Program-made: the position numbers and the translations under genes
Shown here: piece after piece, positions 23,055-33,848 of the stretch
Position numbering within the stretch: position 1 is the first letter of the stretch
Layout of the letters: each line of letters starts with the position of its first letter
Source of the DNA: Sphaerolaimus hirsutus
Lineage: Eukaryota > Nematoda > Chromadorea > Monhysterida > Sphaerolaimidae
Length of the DNA stretch: 64,000 nucleotides
Assembly (NCBI GenBank): GCA_964036195.1
Contig: OZ038451.1
Span: 4,902,529 to 4,966,528, forward strand
Direction: 5' to 3'
Notes under the pieces: generated by a model
The model's input: only the letters and a program-made list of their open reading frames with translations
What the model was told of the DNA's origin: nothing
The model's database searches: none

Positions 23055-24730
23055 TTAATACCTATACATTTGAATGGTGTGTTTATAAAAGTACCGATCT
23101 ACAAATTTTTTTAATTTGAGTTAGGACCATTTTTGGGGTCTCCATAAAAACGCGCTTCAAAAAATATATACCTAATATGTGGGGGGGGCGAAATTCAATT
23201 TTGAGATATGAGGGGTCGAAAAATGAAAAAAATATAGCAAAATACAATTTATGTAATTTAAAAAGTACCGATCTACAAGCTTTTTCAGCTTTTGTATCTT
23301 TAAAAGTACCGATCTACACACTCAAAATCATTTTTTTGTAGATCGGTACTTCGGTACTAAGCGGGGGCTGGATAGATACCAAATCGATCCTCCGGAGGGA
23401 TATATAGCTGAAAATTTTTCTGGGGGGGGCTGGCGGGGGCACAATATATAGGCTTTTTCAAGGTTAAGAAGGCAGAAAACGGAAACATCGCTAATAATCA
23501 GTTAAAAGTAGCCAAAAGTAAGTTTAAAATGGCTAAAAATAGGTATATAACTATGTATATAGCCGGAAAGCACGATTTTGAAGGTGAAAAACTATAAAAA
23601 GTTGCGAAAATTAGTGATTTTGAGCGAAAATTGGGGCACAATTTCTCAAAAACCACTCTAGATAGATAGATAGCTGAGCGATTTGGGGGAGGGGGGGGTC
23701 TTTGGGGGTAGTAGCCAAAAATTTTGCCTCGGGATAGATAGATAGCTGGCCGATTTGGGGGGGGGGGCAGCCCCCCCTAGGAGACCCCTGCTTGCACATG
23801 TAACCTATTTACCACAATAGTTTTTTCAATACTACTCTGCAACAAAATTCAACACTTTTTCATTTGAACGTCGTTCGTCGGCTCGTCGGCAAGCTTTGAA
23901 TTGGGATCGGAACCAGTTGACATTCGGCGTCCTTGTCAACTAGTGTGTTGAGGACCTATGCATTTTTTTTAGTTTTTGCATGAATTTAATTTTTTTCCAC
24001 AGGTAAAATCGACAATACGAACAAAGCGACCATTGATGCCCAATGTGAGTGTTTTACAAAGTTATCTTGGCATTTTTTTGGTTTTTGCCTCTTTGGGGCG
24101 GTTTTTGCATGCTTTTGAACATTTTGCGAACTGTAGTTTGATTTTTACTACCTAGGTTTATTATTTATTACAACTCATTTATGATTTTTTACTTATTTTT
24201 TATACTTATCTTGTTCACTTGTGAAATCCGAAGCTCGAAATCGGAATGGATTATTTATCGTGTAAAACACATTCATTCAGTGTTAAAAGTCACCCGCAAA
24301 CTTTACATTTACCTAACTATCTATTCGATCGCAGTTTCTACTTTAATCCATTTATTATAAGTAGATGTTTATGTACTGTTCAAGTAGCTTTGGCATATTT
24401 ATCTTATTATGCTCGCATACATATTATTTGGTTATAATATCACATTATTTGAATTTGATTAAATAAAATTTGATTAGTGTATTGAAAACAGGTACAATAT
24501 AAATAGGTACATATAGTTTATGTATATATTATAATGAAGGTCTCTCATGTTATAGTTGGAAGAAAATTCAACCGTCTCTAAGTGGTGCCAAAAAGTGACA
24601 AAAGGTTTCGTTTCAAGATACCGGCTCTAGATATGGCAATACCGTCACTTTGTACAACTTAAGTTGTCACTTTTCTCATCACTTGACACTTTTATGTAGT
24701 TTGTCTACCAAATTGCGTATGTGGCCTCTG
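23055..24730. other. Repeats and AT-rich sequence, no gene seen
   Basis: AAAGTACCGATCTACAA motifs occur at about 23090, 23265 and 23303 and inverted near 23335, related to the palindrome at 30813-30990. A G-rich element end (GGGAGACCCCTG) is near 23790, and a MITE half at 23860-23945. From 24000 to 24700 the sequence is AT-rich without supportable features. Confidence 0.5.
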
Positions 24731-24854
24731 GTGCTAATCCCAGAACGTTGCAAAAATCCCTGTAAAATGTCAAATGTCAAATGCAAAGTCTCAAACGTCA
24801 AATGTAAATACGTTTGCCATTTTCCAGGGCATTTTTCATGACATTTTACATTTT
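24731..24854. mobile_element. Introner-family element, truncated by assembly gap
   Basis: Begins GGTGCTAATCCCAGAACG, followed by GTAAAATGTCAAATGTCAAA and the inverted CATTTTTCATGACATTTTAC, then runs into the N block. Whether it interrupts an exon cannot be decided. Confidence 0.6.
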
Positions 24855-25054
24855 NNNNNNNNNNNNNNNNNNNNNNNNNNNNNNNNNNNNNNNNNNNNNN
24901 NNNNNNNNNNNNNNNNNNNNNNNNNNNNNNNNNNNNNNNNNNNNNNNNNNNNNNNNNNNNNNNNNNNNNNNNNNNNNNNNNNNNNNNNNNNNNNNNNNNN
25001 NNNNNNNNNNNNNNNNNNNNNNNNNNNNNNNNNNNNNNNNNNNNNNNNNNNNNN
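24855..25054. other. Assembly gap, 200 N
   Basis: Exactly 200 unknown bases, probably an arbitrary gap size, so true distance is unknown. Confidence 0.99.
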
Positions 25055-26088
25055 ACCTAAATAATGCCAATTATGTTGTGTAATTGTCTTTTTGACAGTG
25101 AAAATATTGTAAATAAGTGCAATCAATCAATTGTAAATGTATTCAATGTGTCAATTTTGGAATATGAACAGTGTCTAAGGAATGTGTTACCTATAAATAC
25201 AAGCAGAAAAGTGGAATGTGTGTACGCATTTGTGTTGTGGATTTTACAATCATTCACTGTTTTGTTTTATTCATATCCTGCTGAAGTTTCGCAGTAATGA
25301 AATTTTTGATGAAGAAGTGTGCTAATCCATGTGCTAAACTGCGAGGCCATCAGCACCAACATTCGTAAACAAATAGACAAAAATTTAAATAAGATTTTTT
25401 TGTTTGCTATGAATTTAAGTGAAAAATATGGATGGAAATTATGTATACATTGTTGAAAATGTCACAACAATGGTATTTTCAGAAGCTCTGCTTATATGGG
25501 GCACTTCTTGAAATTTTTACGTTTACGTTTTTTTTTACGTATTCCTTGGTATTTTAAAAATACCTTACGTTTTTGTATTTATACTTTAGATTTGGAAAAG
25601 GTATTTACGTTTACGTTTACGTTTTCCAAAAATACCAGTATTTGAACAACTCTGTTTTGTACTAGGATTTCAAAAAATTTCTTGCGAAATAATAACCCCC
25701 CCTCGGTATATACGGTATATAATGTTGTAGATGGTATAAACACTGTTCTAACGTAACATAGTCATTGTTTTAACACGTGTTCTGCATTGCCTGGATAACA
25801 AACGGCAGCTTTTGTCATGGACGTTATGTATACACCCAATTTGGTGGGGTATTTCGAGGGGGGTCTATTAATTCATAGTGCCCATTTTGAGGGGGTATTT
25901 CGAGGGGGTGGGGGTATTTCGAGGAAATACGGTATTTAAAGTGGGGATGCGGAGGGAGTATTTTTCCCAACTTGGCTTACAACTGGCAGAGGTTTCATTG
26001 TATTTCACTATAAATGCCACACTTTGTGGCTTATGACACTTTGACCTTCCTTTTCTGTGAAAAACAATCATACACCTTTTTCAGAACT
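25055..26088. other. AT-rich sequence with repeat fragments, no gene seen
   Basis: An ACGTTTACGTTTT reiteration ending AACAACTCTG is at about 25510-25660. The right end of a CCTCGAAATACC-type MITE (ATTTCGAGGAAATACGGTA) is at about 25690-25934. The first 400 bases are AT-rich without a supportable feature. Confidence 0.5.
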
Positions 26089-28535
26089 TCACAAAAACGG
26101 GCACCACTTTTCAACAGAGTGTCGCAATGCAGCCCAAAGCCATTTCCATCCATGCAAGTCCCAACAGAATACAATCACCTCTCTAACAGCAGAATCTATC
26201 CAGTTACCACTATCTCTGTGCACACCATTTGGCAAGTCAGCCACCATCCCATCAGAACATGCCCTCGATACAGCTTTTCCATGGCCAAGTGACCGAATTT
26301 TTGATGGACTGATAGCCTTGTCTTTGTCGTCATACATTGTGGGTCCTGTTTTTGGTATTACTTTATATGTTTGATAAAATCAACTGACTTTCATAATACA
26401 ATTTTGTTCCACTTGGGTATTTATGTCTCAAATTTGAATTTGTCTGGATGGATTCTGTTTGGTTTACAGCGTATTTTTTTCACTTTTAACTTTTTAGTGA
26501 GAGAACTATCAATAAACAGCGTTTGGCTCAGTGCCAACATTTTGTATCGTGTTTGAAGTGGCGTGCATTAAGTATGTTAGAGATGTGTCTAGAAGACATC
26601 TCAATTTTGTCAAGTTCAATAATAAGTCACTAAAGTTGATAAAATTTACCATTGTACAAAGTGGTGTCCAAGGAAATAGCATAGAAGCCAGCGATGGAAG
26701 TGCAATCTTTCTTATCACTGCTCGGAGGATCAATGTAACATTGTTCATTTCCCATTGACCCCGGGACATTTTCAGTTGACTGCATCAGAAATGATTTAAA
26801 TTGTGATAATTTGTGATGTGAAATGTGATAAATTATTTTACCTTTACAAACTGTGGGTATTGTTATTATTCAATTTGACCTATAACAATAGTGGGAAGTA
26901 CTTTTCAATTAATTTATAGATAATGAGCATACATCGAACACTGGACTTCTCGCATGCAAAGTGACTTTTATCAGGAATCAGTGGAAATAAAAAATAAACA
27001 TCTTGTCAAATTGCATTATAAACTGACCATGACACCCAATTCACTGAGTGGGTCATTCGCAGTTCTCGGCAACAAGCTGGCAAACAATTGCAGTGCAACC
27101 ATCATTTGCTCGCTGCTCCATTCAGCCGCTGAACATTCAGCATACTCAAATGGACCATTGTGAGAGTTTGGCAATCCACTAGAGTTATACACAGGTGTAT
27201 TATCATTTTGGGGGGCTGGTGGCAGCTTGGGTACAGTGGCAAAGGTGTTACACCTGTCAGTAGAACATTTCAACAAATATTGAGTTGTGGGGTTAAGTTG
27301 AATAGATTCAAGTGGAAAATGTCATGAATCAACCAACTTATCATGATGACAAAGACACATTTCCGCCCCCGCCCCAGTTCCCATCGCGTGTCCTTTTGCT
27401 TTGACACAACCACCACTCAGGGAATCTTCACCATGGCCATCAGAGCCCTTTGGCAATTTTGACAACAGACCAGACTGGAATTGAGGAAAAAAGTGATTTT
27501 GTGTACAGAATGATTTATAATTTGAGTTTTGGTGAAAAAAATCCATAAAAATAAAAAACCTCCTCTAGCTCAGAATTGAAATTGTCCAAACATGTCCTCA
27601 GTAAAATATAGGTGTCCTGCAATGATCTAAGGTCCTCTATTGCACCAAATGACACTGGTGGGCCTGTATTTGTCACAGAAATGGTTAAAAACACAACAAT
27701 ATTTGAATGACAAAAAGGTAGGTTCACCTCTGTACTCAGTAAAATTAATCCTTACATGCAAGCTGACACATGCAAATTTACACTCTGTCACTAGATTTGG
27801 CTCATCCACACACTTTTCCTCAATCGATGGCCATGAAAGTCCCTCCTGTTTCATTTGGTCCACCAACGCTGAGCCCAAAAGGTATTGTACCAAATCATTT
27901 GATGATTGTGAATGACTGCAGTCATAACATAGGAGTGCTGTAATTGGGGAGTTTTTTGCTGAGGAAAGATTTATGTGACTATAAATTCAGTAGAATAAAG
28001 CCCAATCCAGTTGCACCTTCACTCATTTTTACATTTTTACAGTCAATAAATTACGGTGCACTAGTGCACAACTTCCTGTGTACTAAGTAGAAGGGGGCGG
28101 TATTTCAAAGGGGGGTTATACAACACAGCTCACTCAGATGGAAATCAAACTATGGGATGGCAAAATTATAGAAGGGATCGCAATAATCTCAAACCGACCT
28201 CTAATACTTCTTGGTATAGAAATAATGACAAAAACTATGGCCAATCTCTGATAAATCATTATGCACATTCTGTCAAAATCAGCTTCAAGTTTCCATATTG
28301 GTAATATACCAAATCACATAAATATAAATATGTCTGCCAACAAAAACTTAAACAAATGTACAATTTTGCAATTGTCAAACCATCTGTTCAAACGAGATGA
28401 ACCTTGTATGATGCACCATTGTTTGTTAGCCCCATAGGTAGCTACATACCTGGTTACTAAGTAACGAGCCTTCATGCCTGCCAGAGCATGATCTATCTTT
28501 GCTTCATTATTTTGATGCCACATTTGCTCGCACAT
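26089..28535 (-). CDS. Seven-exon gene, 357-aa protein of unknown family
   Basis: Exons in transcription order: 28450-28535, 27782-27915, 27560-27663, 27338-27474, 27028-27253, 26650-26779, 26089-26345. All six junctions join in phase between AG acceptors and GT donors (GTATGT, GTAAAT, GTTTTT, GTTGGT, GTCAGT, GTAAAT), giving 1074 nt. The first ATG gives MCEQMWHQNN; a stop lies in frame upstream. No signal peptide or membrane segment is evident. Cysteines cluster in the middle (CLCHHDKC). The last exon ends in a Trp-rich tail, and a possible GTGATT donor before that tail leaves the C-terminus less certain. The second exon could instead end 10 nt later at GTGTCA. I do not recognise the family. 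The first exon lies about 60 bp outside the left arm of the inverted duplication. Confidence 0.75.
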
Positions 28536-29192
28536 GCGCTTTTTGGCTCGACTTTTTCATGTACACTATGGTGGGGTGAAATTTGAATGAGTTGTACTTT
28601 TTGTGGGTGGTTTATTTTGTACTGTTGGACACAAGTTATGAAATGGTTGGAAAATTTTCTCCACGCTGCATATTTGCAAATTTCTATTTATATTTAGCAG
28701 GAATGTCAACATTTTTGTCATTTGGTTCTTGCAGTGCACGTCTTGAAACACTGGTAGACGTGATGGTTATTTTTAGATGTGTGTAGTGTTTTGCAAGTGC
28801 ACAAAATGCATTCCCCATGCACACTTAATGGTCAAAGCAATTTTTTCAATCATCAATTTATATTCATTTCTCACAATAGATGACTAAAATACCTTATAAA
28901 TAACACTATTATCATGTTGTTCATACAGAAAAGTAAAAAAGCTAAACGGTAATAAAGATGAAGTTAAACACAATTATTTACGAAATGTGTTGACAGTGAA
29001 CACTACATAATTGATTATAGGTGAATTCTACTGGTGAATTCTACTGGTATCTGTCATGAAAAATTTCCAAAATTAAAAATCAACTATTTATCCGTATATA
29101 AATATTGATTATCCATCACCACTGATCTATTAACCCACATAAAAAGGATAAATGTATTTTAAATAAAAACACCCTTGATCACCAGGCCACAA

Positions 29193-29624
29193 TAACGATG
29201 ACAAACCCGATGGAAAAAGTGTTTCAATTAAAATAGTGAAATTTATTTCAAAAATTGTTTAGAGTTAAGTTTTTTTCTAAAATAACGTTTCGTTTTTCGA
29301 AATAGTTCCAAAAATAGTTGTCAAATTCAGTTTTTGATTTTTTTTGGGGATATTTTCGAATTTTCGAATTTTTCAAATAAATTTTGTATGCATATTTGTA
29401 TTTTGCGGCCTTCCAGGTTCCAAGCTGGTACCAGAGGAACATTTTTACAATTTTGTTATGTTATAAATAAATCCATGTGAGATTATGCGATGTTTTCAAT
29501 TGTGTTTATGTTTGAATGTTTCTAGAAAAAGTGTTAAGTGTTTTAAGTGTTTCTATAGGTGAAAAACAAAATTCAGAAGTTACAAAATCTAAAAATGTTT
29601 TCGAAGTCTCTTTTCCCATCGTTA
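29193..29624. mobile_element. hAT-like element, TIR TAACGATG (left-arm copy)
   Basis: Ends TAACGATGAC and CCCATCGTTA, flanked by GGCCACAA and GGCCACAC (7 of 8 bases match). The interior has TTCGAATTTTCGAA reiterations. Orthologous to 45055-45467, so it was inserted before the duplication. Confidence 0.85.
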
Positions 29625-30052
29625 GGCCACACTGCGCTCAGTTGCTGCTCACTTGAGTGCTGCGATCGAATTCGGGTTATGGCGTGATATACATATTTAC
29701 TTGAATATACACTTGGAAACTTTTCCATTTTATTTCTTGGGAAAGTTCATTTCGTTTACTTTTCTTTCCACTTACTTTTTATTTTATTTTTAATGCTGAA
29801 TATTCTGATCGACTAAAACTTGTAAATTTGGACGCCGAGTTTATCGGGATTAGTAAAAACAGTTGAAATGATCAACTCACGGCAAAAATCTTCACTGTGA
29901 TAGCTGGTCAAGTTGAAATCGGGCACTTTATATTTATACATCTTGCAAAACTGCTCCACGCTGGCAAGCGCATCACAAACGCCGCTCTCGACTGGGTCCT
30001 TTGGTTTGTTCGCGGCGCACACATCCACGCGACACTGGGCTATGGCTGCATC

Positions 30053-30246
30053 CAGTGGGCAGTCCCAGACCCTGTAAAATGCCCTGTCAAATGTCAAATG
30101 TCATGCAAAGTGTCTAAAGTCATGGAAAATGCCCTGCAAAATGGAAAACGTACGTTTGCCATTTTACTTGGCATTTTACGTTACTTTTGACACTTTGCAT
30201 GACATTTGACATTTGACAGGGCTTTTTACAGATCTGGGACTGGCAC
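30053..30246 (-). mobile_element. Introner in the pseudogene, splice acceptor lost
   Basis: 194-bp inverted-repeat element orthologous to 44273-44467. On the minus strand the donor CTG|GTGCCAGTCCC is kept, but the 3' end reads CCCACTG|GATGCA where the intact copy reads CCTCCAG|GATGCA. No in-frame AG lies close by. Confidence 0.85.
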
Positions 30247-30359
30247 CAGGCGTTGTTGCATATTGCCGGGCAGCACCCTGCGGAAAACATGGATGTTTTA
30301 TTGAGAAAAATTTATTGACAATTAATTTTACTTTTTTTAGATTTCGCCAGAAGTGCACC

Positions 30360-30812
30360 CCACAGTTGTTAAAATGAACGTACATTTACTCGAAAAATAC
30401 GCGTACGCGAGTACGCGGTAAATACATTCACATATACTTTTGAAAAAAAAGTAATGTACTCACTTTTACGCGTACATTTTAAAAGTACATGAGTACAGAA
30501 AAAATGTATTTTTGTTGCTAAAATTACAATTTTCTGTTGCTAACATAAGAAATTTAGAAGAAATCATATCATTTTTCTAAACAATACTAAATAATCACTC
30601 AAAATAACATCTATTATGCCTACCACTGTAAAACTGACACTCTCACATGTAAAAAGTAGTAGCTTTTACGTTTTCCAGGGGAAAATTACTCGCTTTTACA
30701 TTTTCCTGGAAAAAAGTATTTTACTCACATTTACGCATGAGTACAAGTAAAAAAAGTATGTTACATTTAATATACTTTGATGTGAGTAAAATAAAAATAC
30801 TTACATTTACAT
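30360..30812. repeat. ACGT-reiteration repeat in left-arm intron
   Basis: From AGTTGTTAAAATGAACGTAC, with many TTTTACG and CGCGTAC units. Orthologous to about 43800-44155 in the right arm. Confidence 0.65.
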
Positions 30813-30990
30813 ATGAAGGGTGTGCTTCTAAAAGTACCGATCTACAAAAAATCGATTTTGAGATAATCGCAATTGAAAGTTTGGAGTATGCAATACCCAT
30901 ACATGGGTATTGCATACTCCAAACTTTCAATTTCAATTATCTCAAAATCGATTTTTTGTAGATCGGTACTTTTAGAAGCACACCCTTCAT
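30813..30990. mobile_element. 178-bp near-perfect palindromic MITE
   Basis: Left arm ATGAAGGGTGTGCTTCTAAA... and right arm ...TTTAGAAGCACACCCTTCAT are inverted copies with almost no spacer (centre near 30902). It starts four bases into the intron after pseudogene exon 5 and is absent from that position in the right arm. It carries the AAAGTACCGATCTACAA motif also seen at 23090-23345. Confidence 0.9.
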
Positions 30991-32408
30991 TTACCTCAGG
31001 TATATACAATTGGACATTCCTAAACCAAGTGGTGACCAAAATCTTTAGCCCAGAGCTGGTGGAAATGCGCAGGCCGGGACATTCTGGGCAGTTTGAGTTG
31101 ACAGAGATGCGCTCCACCTGAATGAAGCCACTTTCTGCATTTCCCATTGTCCATGTCCATGGCAAACTAACAGGGACGCCATTTGCCTGGAATGGTAATA
31201 TGTTAAATATGTTTCAGTTGACGCCATTTTATTTGATATAAAAAATTATCAAAAATTGATCAGCTACATATTCAAAGATTGCCAGATCTATGCAATAGAT
31301 GAAATAAATCCCTACAGAAACCCATGTTGGGCTGAGAATAAAAATGAAAAAGCACCTGGTGAAATGATGCCAAGTATCAAATCACAATTACAATACTATA
31401 GTGCCAATCAACAAATCAAGTCAAATCATTACAACTGAGAGTAAACGTGAATCAGATTACAATGAAGTGAAGACTGGACTGTAATCCGAATTTATGATTC
31501 AGAAATCAGCAACAAATAAATTTAATTATACAATATACCTACCTGGAAAAATCTCTCCTGCCTGTTGTTGATGGTCACTTTCAAATGCACCCCAAAGATC
31601 TCCACTTCAAGCACATTTGGATACGAGCCAAACCAGGTGTTGGTAATCTGGCTGCAGTCACCATATTGACACCTGTGTGGTTTTTAATATGGATGGCTGG
31701 GGTTATTTTCATAGGTTTTCTTTTTTTTAATAAAAGCATTGAAACTTTTTTAAAACCAGAGCTGACATTTTTAGTACCTATTCACTATGTATTTTGCAGA
31801 TTTTTGCATGCAATTTCATTCTATTACTATGACTCTCAAAATTTGTACACATTAATTCAAATGTTAGTTCAAAAAGAAAAATTCCAGACACTTTGAAGTT
31901 TTTTATTTACTTGGGAAAATCATACACATCAATAGGCTTGTGCATCTTGACTCACTTGTTAGTCAGATAAATGTTGAATGGAGGCAGTTCAGCCATTTCA
32001 TTCCCTGCAAACTTTGCTAGAGTGTGCCTGCACAACCAATGAGACCAGAACAGATTGCCATCCCATGTATTATATAATGGCTCACCAATTACCATAGCGT
32101 CTTCACAACCTGTAAAATTGATTGTAAAAGAGCAGCTGATGAATATACTGTTGAATAGGTGTAATTGCATGTTTTGTGTAAACCCGTGATTCTTATGTTT
32201 CAATGATTTCTGATTACGGCTTACTTTGGTTGTGTAGTCAGATCAGTTCAGTCTAATAAAGTCCTTGTATACAAACTTGGACCCAGGGTTGAGGGACCCC
32301 CTCCTAAGTCCCTCCAAACTATACTTTATGTTTGTAATTGATTTATGTTTCATTGAAAATATGGTGACAAATATCATAATTGGTATTGAACGAGTGCAAA
32401 AAGAGCAC

Positions 32409-32480
32409 TGCCATCAGCCGGAATCGAACCCGTGCCAGTCATCATTGCACTCATAGGCTCCAACCGATGACGCTGGGCCA
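32409..32480 (-). ncRNA. tRNA-like segment (possible SINE head), left arm
   Basis: On the minus strand TGGCCCAGCG...GTTGGAGC resembles an RNA polymerase III A box and GGTTCGATTCC (32420-32430) is an exact B-box match. The T-arm does not pair well, so this is not a functional tRNA; a tRNA-derived retroelement or relic is likelier. It lies in intron 2. Confidence 0.4.
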
Positions 32481-32746
32481 AGTTACACAGTTATTGAATA
32501 TTTCATATTTAAAAATGCACTTAAATACTCACCTTCCTCGGGGTAGCACATGCAGACACCCAAATCATTGCATCTGCCGCCATTGTAGCCCTGCTTTGTG
32601 CACACATCTGCGCAGTTTACCCCCCACACCCTGTTGCATAAACCCTTTCCCAGGGCTTTAATTTCACATTGGTCTGGAGGGCAGATGCCACCTGTGAATG
32701 TTTGGGTGTGAACGCATTTTGCATAGGAAGAATAAAGGTTTATCTA

Positions 32747-32945
32747 GTGCCACTTCCAGACACTGTAAAATGTCAAATGTCTTGCAAAATGCCCTGGAAA
32801 ATGTTAAATGATTTGCAAGGTGTCAAAAGTATGTTATATGTGCCTTTCAAAATGTCCAATGTTGTGAAAGTTGTCAAAAGTCATAAATATAAAATGCCCT
32901 GTAAAATTGGCATTGTGCATGCCTTTTGACACTTTTTATGACATG
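32747..32945 (-). mobile_element. Introner-family element in intron 1, left arm
   Basis: On the plus strand it starts GTGCCACTTCCAGACACTG, then GTAAAATGTCAAATGTC, with an inverted end TTTTGACACTTTTTATGACA. Same element as 39983-40194. It is nested in an intron and does not itself split a frame. Confidence 0.7.
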
Positions 32946-33235
32946 TATTTACCTAATTATCAACTTAATGCCGCAGATTTTGCTAAATTGCTGCAACTAT
33001 CCCTAATTATCACAAAACTGTCAAAATGTGGAGTTATTGGAGGTATTTGAAGTGATCGACTTTTGATACCTAAAATATATAGTTACATGAAAGGATTTAG
33101 AAAACCTGTTGAACACAACATTGGGTTTGGAACACTACTGGGAAAAAAACTACTTCAGTCAAACTTATTTTATCGGCTGATCATCACAAAAAAATCGATG
33201 CAAATTGCAAGCAACATTGTATCCTCTATGAAAAC

Positions 33236-33350
33236 TAGTGATGCAAAATGATCCAGACGCCAAGCGCCATGGCGCTTTTGGCATGCGAGCGCCAAGCGCC
33301 AATGGCGCCACAGCAAAAAGGCACCAAGCGCCATAAGCGCCATGGCGCAT
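33236..33350. repeat. GGCGCC-rich array in intron 1, left arm
   Basis: Begins CTAGTGATGCAAAATG and continues with GCGCCATGGCGC-type palindromes. A partial member of the TAGTGATG family; orthologous to 39265-39380. Confidence 0.65.
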
Positions 33351-33564
33351 TTACATGAAAACTATACACCTACGAGCACTATCATCCCCATTCCCTGCAT
33401 CCATCATCACAAAGGGACGCAGATCAAAATTACCATTTGCAAATGACGCAATTGCAGCCAGCAGCGCGACCACGGTCCAAAGTGCCATTTTTTATCTTCT
33501 TTTTAAGTTCCTTTGGTCTTTGAAATTCACCAGAAAGTGATGATTTCTGGTCACCGCAGGGCCC

Positions 33565-33572
33565 CTTTTATA
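33565..33572 (-). promoter_or_regulatory. TATA box of the left-arm copy
   Basis: TATAAAAG on the minus strand in GGATATAAAAGGGGCCC, 77 bp upstream of the ATG at 33488. Conserved with the right arm. Confidence 0.75.
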
Positions 33573-33848
33573 TCCCTGGATTGTTATTTGACGCGAGCAT
33601 TTTAGCGCAATTTCAAAACTTTGTCGTCACTCGGACGCCAACTTTCAACGTCACTCGGATCGGTTTGATATTATCATGACATTGGTTCGAACTGTGTGCG
33701 GTATGCACTGGCGTTCCAACGGTATACCGATACCGAATCCCGATAAAATTGCGGGATTTTGTGGTCCCGATTCCGATCCCGAATTTTCAAAATCTCAATC
33801 CGGAAAATTTGCAAATCCCAATCTCGATCCCGAAACCACAATCCCGGT

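Larger units (their letters stand above)
29641..33488 (-). pseudogene. Broken paralogue of the defensin-VWD-C8-TIL gene
   Basis: Mirror copy of the gene at 39126-45041. Exons 1-5 are intact in frame with good splice sites: 33434-33488, 32533-32691, 31956-32109, 31543-31672, 30995-31186. The signal peptide and all six cysteines of the defensin-like module remain. Exons 6 and 7 (end of VWD, start of C8) are missing. Exon 8 (30247-30277) and exon 9 (29881-30052) survive, but joining exon 5 to exon 8 is out of frame, and the introner between 8 and 9 has lost its acceptor AG. Exon 10 (start 29659) has lost about 150 bp, and its frame hits TGA after three codons, removing TIL. A shortened product from exons 1-5 alone cannot be excluded, but the full protein cannot be made. 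Confidence 0.9.

Noticed and set aside
22806..23058. IEYR/DIRYFR-type repetitive frames
   Set aside because: Translations of ATATCGAAT arrays.
32409..32480. Functional tRNA gene
   Set aside because: Has a B box, but T-arm and acceptor pairing fail.
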